64,000 bases of DNA from Fischerella thermalis PCC 7521 (GCF_000317225.1 NZ_AJLL01000037.1:1-64000); one strand, 5' to 3'; positions 26,633 to 37,450 are shown, counted from the stretch's first letter. Translations and numbers: made by a program. Notes: generated by a model not told the origin, from the sequence alone.

Positions 26633-27255
26633 GCGTTCATGAAAATAATTGTTTTATAATTCTATTATTTTTTAATTCTTGGAGTTTTTGATAACAAATC
26701 AGGGCGAGCAGACTAAATTTTTTTCATCTGTATTGACTGAAGAGTTATATATTATAAATTATAAATCACACCTAATGTGAACTGAAGAAGGGATATAAGT
26801 TTTTTGGTAATTTTCCAGAATTTGATTTGCTTAGCAAACACAATACAATACTATTCACGCAGATAGATTATCAGTGTGATCTGTGTTTATCTTTGTACCC
26901 TGCGAAAAGCCCTTCGGGTAGTTCCCTCCGGCTACTCTACCTTGAAGTCGATCTTCGGACGTCTACGATTATAAATTTATATTTTAATTACTTTGTTATT
27001 TGTTATTCTATTTGCTGCTAAGTGATTATATGTTATAAAGTGTATTCTATCAAGTATTAGGTGTAATTTTTACCATTCAAGTTTTTATTCTCAACAGAAA
27101 TTGAAAAAGTATCTACCAAATCTGAAGTGCAGACTTCATGCAGAGTAACTTTAGCAGTTTGGATTTGGAATAGAAGTCTTTATTCCCTAACTAACTTTCT
27201 CTAGTATCCCTACCTTCTTCGACTCTAAAAAGACTTACATTTTAAACAAAACCTC
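26633..27255. other. 623-base divergent spacer with one dispersed repeat
   Basis: A repeat block at about 26898-26978 (TGCGAAAAGCCCTTCGGGTA, then TACCTTGAAGTCGATCTTCG and GACGTCTACG) is a short relative of the 19.7-kb and 29.6-kb composites. The rest is AT-rich, with promoters of the DUF1997 and pheA genes presumed. No gene seen. Confidence 0.45.
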
Positions 27256-28122
27256 ATGACTTTATCGATCGCACATTTAGGTCCCCCTGGCACTTACGCA
27301 GAGCAAGCAGCACTTTTGTATGTCAATTGGTTAAGTAAAAATCAAGGACTGAAGGCTATCTTATGTCCTTATCCTAGCATTGCCCAAACACTGCGAGCTG
27401 TTGCCCAATCTCAGGTACACCAGGCTGTCGTACCTGTAGAAAATTCGATTGAAGGTAGTGTGACTATGACTATGGACACCCTATGGCAACTGGACAATTT
27501 ACAAATTCAGTTGGCTTTGGTGATACCAATTGTTCATACCTTAATTTCCTGCGCTCATAGCCTAGAGAGCATCAAAACAGTTTATTCTCACCCGCAAGCT
27601 TTAGCACAATGCCAAAAATGGTTGGAGGAATTTCTTCCAAGTGTACAGATAATTCCTGCTAATTCTACAACCGAAGCATTGCAAACACTCCAGCAAGATT
27701 TGACAGCAGCGGCTATCTCCTCTGAGCGAGCAGCACAACTTTACAATTTACCCGTACTAGTCAATGGCATCAATGATTACCCAGAAAACTGTACTCGCTT
27801 TTGGGTAGTAAGTCAGGGTGATATGCCTAATAGCTATCAAAAATCTTCTCTCAAGATTAGCCACACTTCCCTAGCTTTTAGCGTTGGTGCTAATGTACCG
27901 GGAGCCTTAGTGAAGCCACTACAAGTATTTGCCGAATTAGGTATTAACCTGAGTCGAATTGAGTCTCGTCCGACAAAGCGATCGCTAGGCGAATACTTAT
28001 TTTTTATCGACGCAGAAGCAGACACATCTCAACTACAAATGCAATCTGCCTTACAAGAATTAACTCAATACACAGAAATACTAAAAATTTTTGGCAGTTA
28101 TGGTGTTTTGCCTATGGGTTAG
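27256..28122 (+). CDS. pheA: Prephenate dehydratase
   Basis: Converts prephenate to phenylpyruvate in phenylalanine synthesis; 288 residues, without a chorismate mutase domain. The PDT domain (1-185) has LGPPGTYAEQAAL, VVPVENSIEGSV and the conserved NCTRFWVV. The ACT regulatory domain (about 200-280) has GALVKPLQVFAELGINLSRIESRPTKRSLGEYLFFID, the site where phenylalanine binds and inhibits. Start ATG 27256. Confidence 0.95.
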   Translation: MTLSIAHLGPPGTYAEQAALLYVNWLSKNQGLKAILCPYPSIAQTLRAVAQSQVHQAVVPVENSIEGSVTMTMDTLWQLDNLQIQLALVIPIVHTLISCAHSLESIKTVYSHPQALAQCQKWLEEFLPSVQIIPANSTTEALQTLQQDLTAAAISSERAAQLYNLPVLVNGINDYPENCTRFWVVSQGDMPNSYQKSSLKISHTSLAFSVGANVPGALVKPLQVFAELGINLSRIESRPTKRSLGEYLFFIDAEADTSQLQMQSALQELTQYTEILKIFGSYGVLPMG

Positions 28123-28188
28123 TTGTTTGTTGTTGGTTGTTTGTTGATTGGATGTTCCAAACAACAACCAACAATCAACTACCAATTT

Positions 28189-28839
28189 TTACAACTTCTG
28201 ATTAAAAGTGTCTTTGAGAACAGTACGAGCTGCTAAGTGATTACGAGTAGAAGTCAAAATTTCTGTTTCCCGTTCTAAACGAGCAACAGTGTCTTGCATT
28301 TCTAGTAACGCTTGCTGTTCTAAAGGTACACCCAAGAGATTACTTGCTACCCAGTAAGATAATTCTAAAGGTAAATCAGGTAAATCTTCTGGTAGTTCGA
28401 TCTGTTGTTCAGTTAACTTGGCTGACAGACGTACAACATCTCGTAATAACTGACTCAGTTCGTTAGCCAAAGGACGCAAATCTTTTGTAGGTGGGTGATC
28501 TTCAATCCATTCCACTAAACCTACGGGGTAAGGCTTTTCGCGCACATACTCTAAAACGCGAAACCTTTGTTGTCCCAAAGTGATCATTTTCATTCGGTCA
28601 TCTTGTAGTCGCTGAAAATGAATAATTTCAGCACAACAACCGACATTTGCGATCATGCCTTTAACCGGATCGACCATTAGTACACCAAACCTGCGATCGC
28701 TTTCCAGAATTGTGTTCATCATAATTCTGTAGCGAAATTCAAAGATGTGCAGGGGCAACTGCTTTGTGGGAAACAAAACTACTTCTGACAAAGGGAACAG
28801 AGGTAGCTCACGAACGGCAATTTTAGAAGAGGATGTCAT
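28189..28839 (-). CDS. LON peptidase substrate-binding domain protein
   Basis: 216 residues. It covers only the Lon N-terminal (LAN) domain: ELPLFPLSEVVLFPTKQLPLHIFEFRYRIMMN, FGVLMVDP and the C-terminal helical part WVASNLLGVPLEQQALLEM. There is no ATPase or Ser-Lys protease domain, so it is not a protease itself. Single-domain Lon-N proteins are common in cyanobacteria and may recognise unfolded or specific proteins. ATG 28839 is preceded by AAGGTAAAAATG. Confidence 0.9.
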   Translation of the reverse strand: MTSSSKIAVRELPLFPLSEVVLFPTKQLPLHIFEFRYRIMMNTILESDRRFGVLMVDPVKGMIANVGCCAEIIHFQRLQDDRMKMITLGQQRFRVLEYVREKPYPVGLVEWIEDHPPTKDLRPLANELSQLLRDVVRLSAKLTEQQIELPEDLPDLPLELSYWVASNLLGVPLEQQALLEMQDTVARLERETEILTSTRNHLAARTVLKDTFNQKL

Positions 28840-28955
28840 TTTTACCTTGTTACGACTTTGGTATAAGTTTTATCTGATGATTCTCTTTAAAATATTCTTT
28901 TATTTTTTGCTTTTGCCGTACTATGTCTACATTCTATCATCTGTTTCCCGGCTAA

Positions 28956-28986
28956 TAAAAAGCCCTGAAGATATATCTTTCAGGGC
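28956..28986 (-). terminator. Strong terminator, minus strand, likely end of the rpsJ/str transcript
   Basis: On the minus strand GCCCTGAA and TTCAGGGC pair around an AGATATATC loop region, followed by TTTTTATT. It lies about 210 bases after the rpsJ stop and about 120 bases before the LON-domain gene. Confidence 0.75.
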
Positions 28987-29076
28987 AAGGTAAATATTCA
29001 CACATTTATTTGTTGATTGTTGCTTGTTGGTTGTTGTTTGGATGAAAACAATAGACTTCTTGCAAAAATAAAAATA

Positions 29077-29150
29077 ACCCCTCCCCAACCTTCCCCAATA
29101 CGGGGAGGGAGTAAGATTTCCCCGTTTCGGGGGGATTAAGGGGGTTAATT
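29077..29150. repeat. CCCTCCCC/GGGGAGGG inverted repeat
   Basis: CCCCTCCCC (29079-29087) faces CGGGGAGGG (29101-29109), followed by a second inverted pair TTTCCCCG/CGGGGGGATT (29117-29136). This GC-rich hairpin block sits in an otherwise AT-rich spacer after rpsJ and is of the dispersed intergenic type. Confidence 0.6.
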
Positions 29151-29197
29151 CGATTTGGGACATCCAACCAACAAACAACTATCAACTACCAACCAAT

Positions 29198-29515
29198 TTA
29201 GAGTTTTACTTCAATATCCACACCTGAAGGCAAATCCAGTTTCATCAAAGCATCAATAGTTTTAGAAGAAGGCTGATAAATATCAATAATGCGGCGATGG
29301 GTGCGGGTTTCAAAGTGTTCTCGTGAATCTTTATCCACATGTGGTGATCGCAGCACACAGTAGATCCGGCGTTTTGTGGGTAAGGGAATAGGTCCTATCG
29401 CTGTGGCATTGGTACGGTTTGCAGTATCTACTATCTTCTCGCAAGATGTGTCTAGTAAGCGACGGTCAAATGCCTGTAAGCGAATTCTAATCTTTTGCTG
29501 CTGCAAAGTAGCCAT
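29198..29515 (-). CDS. rpsJ: 30S ribosomal protein S10
   Basis: 105 residues. Component of the 30S head that also acts in transcription antitermination with Nus[63 protein letters not shown] and [11 protein letters not shown] match S10 throughout. In cyanobacteria it closes the str cluster after tuf, as here, but a 246-base gap with a repeat and a hairpin separates it from tuf. Confidence 0.97.
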   Translation of the reverse strand: MATLQQQKIRIRLQAFDRRLLDTSCEKIVDTANRTNATAIGPIPLPTKRRIYCVLRSPHVDKDSREHFETRTHRRIIDIYQPSSKTIDALMKLDLPSGVDIEVKL

Positions 29516-29546
29516 TTTCGGTTGTCCTGGTTCTGTTCTAGAGATT

Positions 29547-29664
29547 TTAGATTTTGCGAAAAGTTTAAGCTAGGGCTTGGGGCGTACTCTACGAGAAGCC
29601 GCCCTATGGGCGTCTACGCGCAGCGTCGCGGAGAGAACTTCAAAGCTTTTCAATACAGATTTTG
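29547..29664. repeat. Composite dispersed repeat between tuf and rpsJ
   Basis: Begins TTTTAGATTTTGCGAAAAG, as does the copy at 19.67 kb, and ends CAAAGCTTTTCAATACAGAT. Its centre has inverted short motifs (AGAAGCCGCCCTATGGGCG, CGTCTACGCGCAGCGTCGCG). It falls between tuf and rpsJ, so it is probably transcribed. Confidence 0.7.
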
Positions 29665-29699
29665 GATTGAATCTAAAATCCAAAATTTTATTGGGGGAA

Positions 29700-29739
29700 T
29701 ATAAAGGAGCAGAGAGGTATTATACCAGCTCTGCTCCTT
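29700..29739 (-). terminator. Hairpin after tuf, minus strand
   Basis: AAGGAGCAGAG (29704-29714) and CTCTGCTCCTT (29729-29739) are exact complements; on the minus strand the stem is followed by TTATATTCC. The loop itself holds the palindrome GGTATTATACC. It starts 23 bases after the tuf stop, so it may terminate or attenuate before rpsJ. Confidence 0.6.
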
Positions 29740-29761
29740 GTTTAATCAAGATCAACAGATG

Positions 29762-30991
29762 CTATTTGATAATCTTGGAAACGACGCCAGCACCGATGGT
29801 ACGACCACCTTCACGGATAGCGAAGCGCATTCCTTGTTCGATAGCGATCGGGCTGATCAGTTCCACTGTCATCTTGATCCGGTCTCCGGGCATCACCATT
29901 TCTGCGGCACTGCCATCATCGGAGGTAAAGGTCTTGATAGTACCAGTTACGTCGGTTGTCCGTACATAGAACTGGGGACGATAACCTGCAAAGAAAGGAG
30001 TTTTACGACCACCTTCTTTCTCAGTCAGAACGTATACTTCTCCTTCAAATTCAGTATGAGGAGTGATAGAACCAGGCTTAGCGATTACCATGCCCCGTTC
30101 AATATCGGTTTTTTGGATACCGCGCAACAGTATACCAGCGTTATCTCCAGCTATACCTTCTTCGAGACTCTTCTTGAACATCTCGATACCAGTAACGGTG
30201 GTGGCACGAGTTGGTTTAATACCAACCAACTCCACGTTGTCGCCGATTTTGACTTTACCCCGTTCAATACGTCCGGTGGCTACTGTACCACGACCTGTAA
30301 TTGAGAATACGTCTTCTACAGCCATCAAAAAGGGCTTATCAACATCACGCTCTGGTGTGGGGATGTAAGAATCTACAGCATCCATCAGTTCGTAGATTTT
30401 ATCTACCCACTTGTTTTCACCCCGTTGTGTTTTCGGGTTAGCTGTCATTTGTTCCAGAGCTTGTAGACCAGAACCTTTGATCACAGGGATGTCATCACCA
30501 GGAAAATCGTAGCTGGAAAGTAGTTCACGAACTTCCAACTCTACCAGTTCCAACAATTCTTCGTCATCCACCATGTCTTCTTTGTTTAAGAAGACAACTA
30601 GGTTGGGTACACCCACCTGGCGTGCTAGTAGAATGTGTTCACGGGTTTGGGGCATTGGGCCATCTGCTGCGGAAACCACCAGGATTGCACCATCCATCTG
30701 CGCCGCACCAGTGATCATGTTCTTCACATAGTCAGCATGTCCGGGACAGTCCACGTGAGCATAGTGACGATTGTCGGTTTCATACTCAACGTGAGCGGTA
30801 TTAATAGTAATACCCCGCGCTTTTTCTTCGGGTGCGTTATCGATTTGGTCGTAACCTTTACCGGTAGCCTTACCGATCGCAGCCAAAGTCATAGTGATAG
30901 CTGCTGTTAATGTGGTTTTACCGTGGTCAACGTGGCCAATAGTGCCGATATTAACGTGGGGTTTAGTCCTTTCAAACTTTGCGCGTGCCAT
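29762..30991 (-). CDS. tuf: Elongation factor Tu
   Basis: GTPase that brings aminoacyl-tRNA to the ribosome; 409 residues, the usual cyanobacterial length. G1 [11 protein letters not shown] (20-30), switch [16 protein letters not shown]3 [13 protein letters not shown] and G4 NKED are intact, and domains 2 and 3 are complete to [10 protein letters not shown]. It follows fusA by 22 bases on the same strand, so they share a transcript. Confidence 0.98.
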   Translation of the reverse strand: MARAKFERTKPHVNIGTIGHVDHGKTTLTAAITMTLAAIGKATGKGYDQIDNAPEEKARGITINTAHVEYETDNRHYAHVDCPGHADYVKNMITGAAQMDGAILVVSAADGPMPQTREHILLARQVGVPNLVVFLNKEDMVDDEELLELVELEVRELLSSYDFPGDDIPVIKGSGLQALEQMTANPKTQRGENKWVDKIYELMDAVDSYIPTPERDVDKPFLMAVEDVFSITGRGTVATGRIERGKVKIGDNVELVGIKPTRATTVTGIEMFKKSLEEGIAGDNAGILLRGIQKTDIERGMVIAKPGSITPHTEFEGEVYVLTEKEGGRKTPFFAGYRPQFYVRTTDVTGTIKTFTSDDGSAAEMVMPGDRIKMTVELISPIAIEQGMRFAIREGGRTIGAGVVSKIIK

Positions 30992-31013
30992 GAATGCTCG
31001 TTTCCTTTTTTAA

Positions 31014-33092
31014 TTAAGCGTTCCCTTTGCTTTTAGCTATGATTGCCTCAGCCACGTTGCGAGGCACTTCATCGTAGTGGCTAAATTCCATCGAGAATAT
31101 GCCTCGACCTTGGGTCTTCGACCGGATGTCAGTGGCGTACCCAAACATTTCTGCCAATGGGACTTTAGCAGTCACTTTGGCAATACCTTGCTCGGAACCC
31201 ATCCCCTCAATCTGCCCGCGACGGGAATTGAGGTCGCCCATCACATCCCCAAGGAAGTTTTCGGGAACTTCAACCTCAACTTTCATCATAGGCTCTAAAA
31301 GGACGGGTGAAGCTTTCATTGCAGCTTCTCTCATTGCCATTGAGCCAGCGATTTTGAAGGCCATTTCCGAGGAGTCCACTTCATGGTAAGACCCATCAAC
31401 CAGGGTTGCTTTGACGTCAATGAGCGGATATCCAGCTAGAATACCCGATTCACAGGTTTCTTTCATACCTGCTTCTACTGGCGAGATGTACTCTTTTGGT
31501 ACAGCACCACCAACAATTTTGGAGACGAATTCAAAGCCGCTTCCTGGTTCTCCTGGCTCTAGGTCAATTACTACATGACCATACTGACCTTTACCACCGC
31601 TTTGGCGGATAAATTTACCTTCTACTCTGCTGACTGGCTTGCGAATAGTTTCGCGGTAAGCTACTTGTGGCGCACCAACATTCGCTTCTACCTTGAATTC
31701 CCGCAACATCCGGTCTACCAGAATTTCTAGGTGCAACTCTCCCATTCCAGCAATCACGGTTTGGTTGGTTTCCGGATCAACGTTCACACGGAAGGTCGGA
31801 TCTTCTTCGGAGAGAGATTGTAGAGCTTTGGACAACTTGTCCATGTCGTTTTTGGTTTTGGGTTCAACCGCTACCGAGATTACAGGCTCTGGAATGAACA
31901 GAGATTCCAAAATTACTGGCGAATTCTCATCAGTGAGGGTGTCACCTGTTAAAGTCTCTTTCAAACCTAGTGCGGCTCCCAAATCACCTGCTCTAAGTTC
32001 ATCTACGTCAATCCGCTCATCTGCCTTTAAGACCACCAAACGAGAAATTCTTTCTTTCTTGTTCTTGGTGGCGTTCAGGACGTAGCTACCCTTTTTCAAA
32101 ACGCCAGAATAAACTCGAACGAAAGTCAGACGACCGTAAGGGTCAGCCATAATCTTGAAGGCAAGTGCTGCCAAGGGTTCGTTGTCGTCAGCGTGACGTT
32201 CCACTGTTTCGCCATTGGGCAGTGTACCTTGAATTGCAGGTACGTCAGGGGGGGCAGGCAGGTAATCTACTACTGCATCCAATAGTAACTGTACGCCTTT
32301 GTTTTTGAAGGCAGAACCACAAAGCATGGGCACAATCGTACCAGCAATGGTGCCTTTACGCAGAGCAGTACGGATTTCTTCCTCTGTGAGTTCCTCACCT
32401 TCAAAGTACTTGGTCATCAAGTCGTCATCGGTTTCAGCTACCGCTTCAATTAACTTGGTACGGTACTCTTCAACCAGTTCCTGCATGTCTGCGGGAACAT
32501 CCTCTTCCTTGATGTCTGTTCCTTGGTCGTTGGTGTAGATATACGCCCGCATCTTTACTAGATCAACCAGACCCAGGAAATCACTTTCGCTACCAATAGG
32601 CAGTTGAATAGGAATAGCATTAGCCCGCAAGCGATCGCGCACTTGTTCGTAAACTTTGTAGAAGTTCGCGCCCGTGCGATCCATCTTGTTAACAAAGACA
32701 ATACGCGGAACCTTGTAGCGATCCGCTTGCCGCCATACTGTTTCTGTTTGCGGCTGCACACCACCTACAGAACATAAAACTGTGATTACACCATCCAAAA
32801 CCCGCATGGAACGTTCTACTTCAATTGTGAAGTCTACGTGTCCTGGAGTGTCGATAATGTTTATTTGATGATCTCTCCAACTGGTGCTAATGGCAGCAGC
32901 TGTAATAGTAATTCCCCGCTCTCGCTCCTGATCCATCCAGTCAGTGACAGCGGTTCCCTCATGGACTTCACCTATTTTATGAATTATGCCAGAGTAAAAT
33001 AAAATTCTCTCTGTTGTTGTTGTCTTGCCCGCATCTATATGCGCCGCAATACCGATATTGCGTACTTTTTCTAGCGGGTTCGTACGTGCCAC
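31014..33092 (-). CDS. fusA: Elongation factor G
   Basis: Ribosomal translocase GTPase; 692 residues. G1 [15 protein letters not shown] (17-31), switch [11 protein letters not shown]3 DTPGHVDF and G4 NKMDR are all present, and domains II-V are complete through [16 protein letters not shown]. Sits between rpsG and tuf in the str order; the rpsG-fusA gap (149 bases) holds a hairpin repeat. Confidence 0.98.
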   Translation of the reverse strand: MARTNPLEKVRNIGIAAHIDAGKTTTTERILFYSGIIHKIGEVHEGTAVTDWMDQERERGITITAAAISTSWRDHQINIIDTPGHVDFTIEVERSMRVLDGVITVLCSVGGVQPQTETVWRQADRYKVPRIVFVNKMDRTGANFYKVYEQVRDRLRANAIPIQLPIGSESDFLGLVDLVKMRAYIYTNDQGTDIKEEDVPADMQELVEEYRTKLIEAVAETDDDLMTKYFEGEELTEEEIRTALRKGTIAGTIVPMLCGSAFKNKGVQLLLDAVVDYLPAPPDVPAIQGTLPNGETVERHADDNEPLAALAFKIMADPYGRLTFVRVYSGVLKKGSYVLNATKNKKERISRLVVLKADERIDVDELRAGDLGAALGLKETLTGDTLTDENSPVILESLFIPEPVISVAVEPKTKNDMDKLSKALQSLSEEDPTFRVNVDPETNQTVIAGMGELHLEILVDRMLREFKVEANVGAPQVAYRETIRKPVSRVEGKFIRQSGGKGQYGHVVIDLEPGEPGSGFEFVSKIVGGAVPKEYISPVEAGMKETCESGILAGYPLIDVKATLVDGSYHEVDSSEMAFKIAGSMAMREAAMKASPVLLEPMMKVEVEVPENFLGDVMGDLNSRRGQIEGMGSEQGIAKVTAKVPLAEMFGYATDIRSKTQGRGIFSMEFSHYDEVPRNVAEAIIAKSKGNA

Positions 33093-33209
33093 AGCTGCCT
33101 CCTATACTTTTCGCCTCATGATATCTTGTATATTACACTTTGTTAAGATTCTATCTTTTCGGTAAACCGTCTTTTTCTTTTAGTAAATACCACGATATAC
33201 TTTTGTTTT

Positions 33210-33240
33210 TGTAGAAACGCGCAAGCGGCGCGTTCCTACA
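33210..33240. repeat. Hairpin repeat GTAG(A/G)AACGCGC between rpsG and fusA
   Basis: TGTAGAAACGCGC (33210-33222) and GCGCGTTCCTACA (33228-33240) pair with one mismatch. It directly abuts the rpsG stop (33242). The same design recurs at 34203-34232 and 38930-38961, so it is a dispersed hairpin family rather than a dedicated terminator. Confidence 0.65.
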
Positions 33241-33241
33241 T

Positions 33242-33712
33242 TTAGTAGCGATAGTGTGCAAAGGCTTTATTTGCTTCTGCCATCCGATGAGTTTCTTCAC
33301 GCTTACGAATTGAACTACCAGTTTCGTTGGCAGCATCCATCAATTCTTGAGCGAGTCTGCCAGCCATTGTCCGACCAGGTCTAGATCTAGAAAACTGTAC
33401 TAGCCAACGCAATGCCAAACTTGTGCCGCGTTCTGCGCGTACTTCCATTGGAACTTGATAGGTCGCACCGCCTACTCGCCGAGCTTTTACTTCTACCAAG
33501 GGCGTTGCATTCCGCACTGCTCTTTCAAATGTTTCCAACGGATCGCTTCCGGTTCTTTCCTCGATATTTTTCATCGCATCATAAACAATCCGCGCGGCAA
33601 GTGATTTTTTGCCGCTACGCATTACACGACGGATCATCATGCTTACTAAGCGACTGTTATAAACAGAGTCAGGTGGAACTGGGCGCTTTTGAGTAACACC
33701 ACGACGAGACAT
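33242..33712 (-). CDS. rpsG: 30S ribosomal protein S7
   Basis: 156 residues. Primary binder of the 3' domain of 16S rRNA, organising the 30S head. [43 protein letters not shown] and the C-terminal [19 protein letters not shown] are typical. Second gene of the str cluster, but 522 bases from rpsL, much farther than in compact str operons. Confidence 0.97.
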   Translation of the reverse strand: MSRRGVTQKRPVPPDSVYNSRLVSMMIRRVMRSGKKSLAARIVYDAMKNIEERTGSDPLETFERAVRNATPLVEVKARRVGGATYQVPMEVRAERGTSLALRWLVQFSRSRPGRTMAGRLAQELMDAANETGSSIRKREETHRMAEANKAFAHYRY

Positions 33713-34234
33713 AATTCAACCTTAAATTTCTGGATTTAGCTACTAGATGATTTATTTATAGGCAGTTTTTCATTACTAAAATAGCAATGACCCTGAACCT
33801 ACATAACTTGCTGCCCTCAACTAGACATACAAGGCGACAACAATTATATACCTTAATAGCTAATTTAATAGCTAATAAAACCCTATTTAAAATGCTGTGT
33901 CGCTAATAGCATTCTAAAAAATTCCTACACTCAGAGCCAATAGGATGTAGGAGGCCTTACAAATGTAACTTGATTTTTTTGACTCTCACACTTGATTCAT
34001 AGATGCTAGCTGCTTGATTTAAACCGCCTGTGAGTTATTACTTCATTCAGGTCTTACGTTCTGATTTACATAGCCTTAATCCCTCAGGATACTTTGGGAC
34101 TGCAACTAGCTACCATGAAATTGATTCTCGTGTATTTGCACCGAACCAATTTAAATTTTATCACTGACTTTACTTGGAACAATTAGCTAGCAAACGCGAT
34201 TAATCGAGTAGAAACGCGATTAATCGCGCCTTCT
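33713..34234. other. 522-base gap between rpsL and rpsG, with hairpin repeat
   Basis: No gene seen. AAACGCGATTAATCG occurs at 34193-34207 and again at 34212-34226 (extended to GCGATTAATCGC, a palindrome) just after the rpsL stop. A dyad CCTACA/TGTAGG lies at about 33932 and 33957. The gap probably contains an extra promoter for rpsG-fusA-tuf. Confidence 0.45.
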
Positions 34235-34609
34235 CTATTGTTTTGGACGTTTGGTTCCATACTTGGAACGACCTTGTTTGCGGTCTTTGACTCCGGCTGT
34301 ATCTAAAGTGCCACGAATAATGTGGTATCTCACGCCTGGTAAGTCCTTAACCCGACCGCCACGAATCATCACAACAGAGTGTTCTTGCAAGTTATGACCA
34401 ATTCCTGGAATGTAGGCTGTGACTTCAAATCCAGATGTCAGTCTTACCCTTGCGACTTTACGCAGAGCCGAGTTCGGTTTTTTCGGTGTGGTCGTGTATA
34501 CCCTGGTACAAACGCCCCGACGTTGTGGGCATTGTTTCAGAGCTGGGGACTTGGTTTTCTGACGCGCTTTTTCGCGTTCGTTACGTATTAGCTGCTGTAT
34601 TGTGGGCAT
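34235..34609 (-). CDS. rpsL: 30S ribosomal protein S12
   Basis: 124 residues. Decoding-centre protein; mutations in it give streptomycin resistance in other bacteria. The wild-type type region [17 protein letters not shown] and [33 protein letters not shown] are present, and the length is standard. First gene of the str cluster; start ATG 34609. Confidence 0.97.
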   Translation of the reverse strand: MPTIQQLIRNEREKARQKTKSPALKQCPQRRGVCTRVYTTTPKKPNSALRKVARVRLTSGFEVTAYIPGIGHNLQEHSVVMIRGGRVKDLPGVRYHIIRGTLDTAGVKDRKQGRSKYGTKRPKQ

Positions 34610-34752
34610 GACTTACAGCGCGTGAAGCTGCTTATAGTTTAACTTTTGACAACAAACCCTGATTATACCTTTTTTAGGTATGAAGAGTCAATAGAAATTT
34701 GTTAATTGTTGTTTGTTGTTTGGAATAACCATCAACCACCAACTACCAACAA

Positions 34753-35079
34753 TTAACCAATAGCAAATGAATTACCACAGCCACAACTAGCAATTGCTTG
34801 AGGATTATAAAAGCGAAAAGCACCACCCATGAGATCTTCAGAATAATCGATGGTTAAACCATCAACGTAGTTAAGGCTTTCAGCATCTATGACTACTGGA
34901 ATGCCCTCACATTCAAAGGTGCGATCGCCTGATGAAGCAATTTCATCAAAACACATCTCATAATACCGACCAGAACAACCACCGAGTTTAACTGCCAACC
35001 GAAACAATAAATTTGATTGCTGCTGCTTAGATTTTAATCTTTTAATCTCACTTGCGGCTGCTGGACTCAGATAAATCAT
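34753..35079 (-). CDS. A-type iron-sulfur carrier (IscA/ErpA/HesB family)
   Basis: 108 residues. The three cluster-binding cysteines are present: one in KLGGCSGRYYEM (about 35) and two in the C-terminal CGCG. A-type carriers pass Fe-S clusters to target proteins. Compared with canonical IscA the middle region is more divergent (CFDEIASSGDRTFECEGIPV), so an exact subgroup is not assigned. It lies alone between rpsL and a cupin gene on the same strand. Confidence 0.9.
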   Translation of the reverse strand: MIYLSPAAASEIKRLKSKQQQSNLLFRLAVKLGGCSGRYYEMCFDEIASSGDRTFECEGIPVVIDAESLNYVDGLTIDYSEDLMGGAFRFYNPQAIASCGCGNSFAIG

Positions 35080-35139
35080 AGTATTGGTCTGGAAATTAAA
35101 AGCTTGATCTTAAAAATATTACATGTATTTAGTGAATGG

Positions 35140-35220
35140 TTGGTGGTTGGTGGTTGGTGGTTGTTTACTACTCCTCACACTTGTCATATTCTCTGCACCT
35201 CCCCACTGCCCCACCTCATT
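35140..35220. repeat. Heptamer TTGGTGG repeat followed by C-rich dispersed repeat
   Basis: Three exact TTGGTGG units (35140-35160), then ACTACTCCTCACACTTGTC and CCCCACTGCCCCACCTC. The latter is the inverse of the tract at 10.45 kb. Confidence 0.7.
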
Positions 35221-35257
35221 TGTGAGTAAATGAATCTAGTACATGAATGTTATGGCT

Positions 35258-35674
35258 TTAATCTCCAGTACGAGCATAATCGTCTTGAAAACGGATAATA
35301 TCATCTTCGCCTAAGTATTCTCCGTTTTGTACTTCAATTAAAACCAAAGGAATTACACCAGGATTCTCCAAACGATGGGCTGTACATTGGGGTACATACG
35401 TAGACTGATTATTGCCCAACAACACTTCTTGATCACCACAAACTACCTTCGCTGTACCAGAAACAACTATCCAGTGTTCGCTGCGGTGATGGTGCATTTG
35501 TAGACTTAGCCGATGTCCAGGTTTAACTTCGATACGCTTAATTTTATAACCACGCCCTTCTTCCAAAACTGTAAAAGAACCCCAAGGGCGCAGTTCTGTT
35601 GCTGCAACACCCCTAGTAATAGCTGAAGGCAAAGGCAGCGCATTAGTTTGTGTTGTTTCTTGGTATTGAGCCAT
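35258..35674 (-). CDS. Cupin, mannose-6-phosphate isomerase type II C-terminal-like
   Basis: 138 residues from ATG 35674 (GAGG five bases upstream); an upstream ATG at 35722 would give 154. The single cupin barrel carries ELRPWGSFTVLEEGRGYKIKRIEVKPGHRLSLQMHHHRSEHWIVVSGTAKV with the metal-binding His cluster (HHHRSEHW) and the distal PQCTAHRLEN. It resembles the isomerase half of bifunctional mannose-1-phosphate guanylyltransferase/mannose-6-phosphate isomerase, so a role in mannose-6-phosphate/fructose-6-phosphate interconversion for polysaccharide synthesis is likely. Confidence 0.88.
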   Translation of the reverse strand: MAQYQETTQTNALPLPSAITRGVAATELRPWGSFTVLEEGRGYKIKRIEVKPGHRLSLQMHHHRSEHWIVVSGTAKVVCGDQEVLLGNNQSTYVPQCTAHRLENPGVIPLVLIEVQNGEYLGEDDIIRFQDDYARTGD

Positions 35675-35722
35675 AGTTACCTCGTTTGGAGACATAACAA
35701 AACCGTTATTACTCTTAACCAT

Positions 35723-36197
35723 TGATGTAAAAATATGGCGCTATGTTGCAACCGTATAAATCAGCAATCTAGCCCACACCTGCCAAACATAGCAAAATCA
35801 CTGTCTAGGGTGTGATCAATGACTGCGATCGCTAACGTATCTATATCAAGTCTTCATCAAATAAGGAGGCAACTTTTGGTTAGCTTTAAATTAAGGGAAC
35901 GGGGATAGAGGATCAACGACAAGGGGGACGACTTGGAGGACGAACCAAACAAGGGAGACAAACCAGACAAGGGAGACACTTTTATCTCCCTGTTTGTTTG
36001 AATCTTCCCCGTCTCATCTTTTGTTTTGTCTTGGGATTGCTGACCATTTGCGATCGCTTTTGCATGAAAAGATTGATATCAAAAGAAAACTGGTGGCAAT
36101 ACTTCTGATGTAAGGAAATGAAATATATGAAAATATGCTGATTAGTATCAGCGTTCAGTATGAGACTGAACGCTGACTAATTAGAGTTTGTTATTGG
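35723..36197. other. 475-base spacer with degenerate repeats and a strong hairpin
   Basis: No gene. A degenerate ACAAGGGAGAC tandem lies at about 35918-35975. TCAGCGTTCAGT (36148-36159) and ACTGAACGCTGA (36165-36176) form a perfect 12-bp stem with a 5-base loop, 20 bases after the dxr stop. No T-run follows, so it could protect the dxr mRNA 3' end rather than terminate. Confidence 0.5.
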
Positions 36198-37394
36198 TTA
36201 TCGTAAGGAAATTATATGTGAGCGAGATTCTAAATTTTTAGTGGCAGTCAAAACTTCTTGTCTAGCCCATTGATCGGCAAGCAAAATGTCGTCTAAAGTG
36301 GGATTTGGACGGTTGTTGGATGAGAAGCGATCACACACCGATTCGATGCACCGGGCAATATCTAAATAACTAATTTTTTCTGACAAAAATAATGCTACGG
36401 CTTGTTCATTTGCCGCATTCAAAACAGCGGGCATAGAACCACCAGCTTTACCAGCAGCATAAGCCAACTGCATACAAGGATACTTCTGGTGGTCTGGTTC
36501 CCGGAAGGTCAAATTGCCAGCTTTGACCAAATTTAATCTTTCCCAGTCGGTGTAAATGCGTTCCGGCCAAGATAAAGCATAGAGCAAAGGTAAACGCATA
36601 TCAGGCCAGCCGAGTTGAGCTAACACCGAAGTATCTTGAAGTTCTATTAAAGAGTGAATAATACTTTGGGGATGGATGACAATCTCAATATCCTCATAAT
36701 CCAAGCCAAACAAAAAATGAGCTTCAATTACTTCCAATCCCTTATTCATCAAAGTGGCTGAGTCTACAGTAATTTTCCGCCCCATTGACCAATTGGGATG
36801 TTTCAGGGCATCAGCAACAGTTACTTCTGCTAATTTTTCTGTAGGCCAATCGCGGAAAGCGCCACCGGAAGCTGTGAGTATAATCTTTCGCAAGCCTCCT
36901 TGTGGTACACCTTGTAAACACTGAAATATTGCCGAATGTTCAGAATCTGCTGGTAGCAATTTTATACCATGTTTCTCAATCAGAGGCAGAACAACAGGGC
37001 CACCAGCAATGAGAGTTTCTTTGTTAGCTAAGGCGATATCCTTACCAGCTTCAATGGCGGCAATAGTGGGTAATAATCCTGCACAGCCAACAATACCTGT
37101 GACAACAGTTTGGGCATCACCGTAACGAGCAACTTCCACAATTCCCGCATCACCAGCCATGAGAATTGGTTGGGGATCAAGATCTGCGATCGCTTCCTTG
37201 AGTGCTGGTAATTTTTCCTCTGCACAAATCGCTGCTATACTCGGTCGAAACTGCCGAATTTGGGCAGCTAACAATTCCACATTATTCCCAGCCGCTAAGC
37301 CAACAATCCGAAACTTATCGGGGTTATTAGCGACAATATCTAAGGTCTGAGTACCAATAGAGCCAGTAGAACCAACAAGAGTTATTGCTTTCAC
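36198..37394 (-). CDS. dxr: 1-deoxy-D-xylulose-5-phosphate reductoisomerase
   Basis: Second step of the MEP isoprenoid pathway, making 2-C-methyl-D-erythritol 4-phosphate with NADPH. 398 residues. NADPH site [14 protein letters not shown] (8-21), metal/substrate residues in [19 protein letters not shown], and the flexible loop [27 protein letters not shown] are all intact. Start ATG 37394. Confidence 0.97.
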   Translation of the reverse strand: MKAITLVGSTGSIGTQTLDIVANNPDKFRIVGLAAGNNVELLAAQIRQFRPSIAAICAEEKLPALKEAIADLDPQPILMAGDAGIVEVARYGDAQTVVTGIVGCAGLLPTIAAIEAGKDIALANKETLIAGGPVVLPLIEKHGIKLLPADSEHSAIFQCLQGVPQGGLRKIILTASGGAFRDWPTEKLAEVTVADALKHPNWSMGRKITVDSATLMNKGLEVIEAHFLFGLDYEDIEIVIHPQSIIHSLIELQDTSVLAQLGWPDMRLPLLYALSWPERIYTDWERLNLVKAGNLTFREPDHQKYPCMQLAYAAGKAGGSMPAVLNAANEQAVALFLSEKISYLDIARCIESVCDRFSSNNRPNPTLDDILLADQWARQEVLTATKNLESRSHIISLR

Positions 37395-37450
37395 AATTAT
37401 TTAGGGATCGACAGACAACTCAATCTTAAATTGCTTGGGACTCTCAGATA

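Noticed and set aside
28956-28986. Hairpin considered as a terminator on the plus strand
   Set aside because: The T-run is on the minus strand only; no plus-strand gene ends there.
35168-35180. ACTCCTCACAC, the conserved core of the Yfr1 small RNA
   Set aside because: The same string occurs (inverted) in the dispersed repeat at about 10460-10480 and near 38894, and the flanks lack the two Yfr1 stem-loops. It belongs to the repeat.
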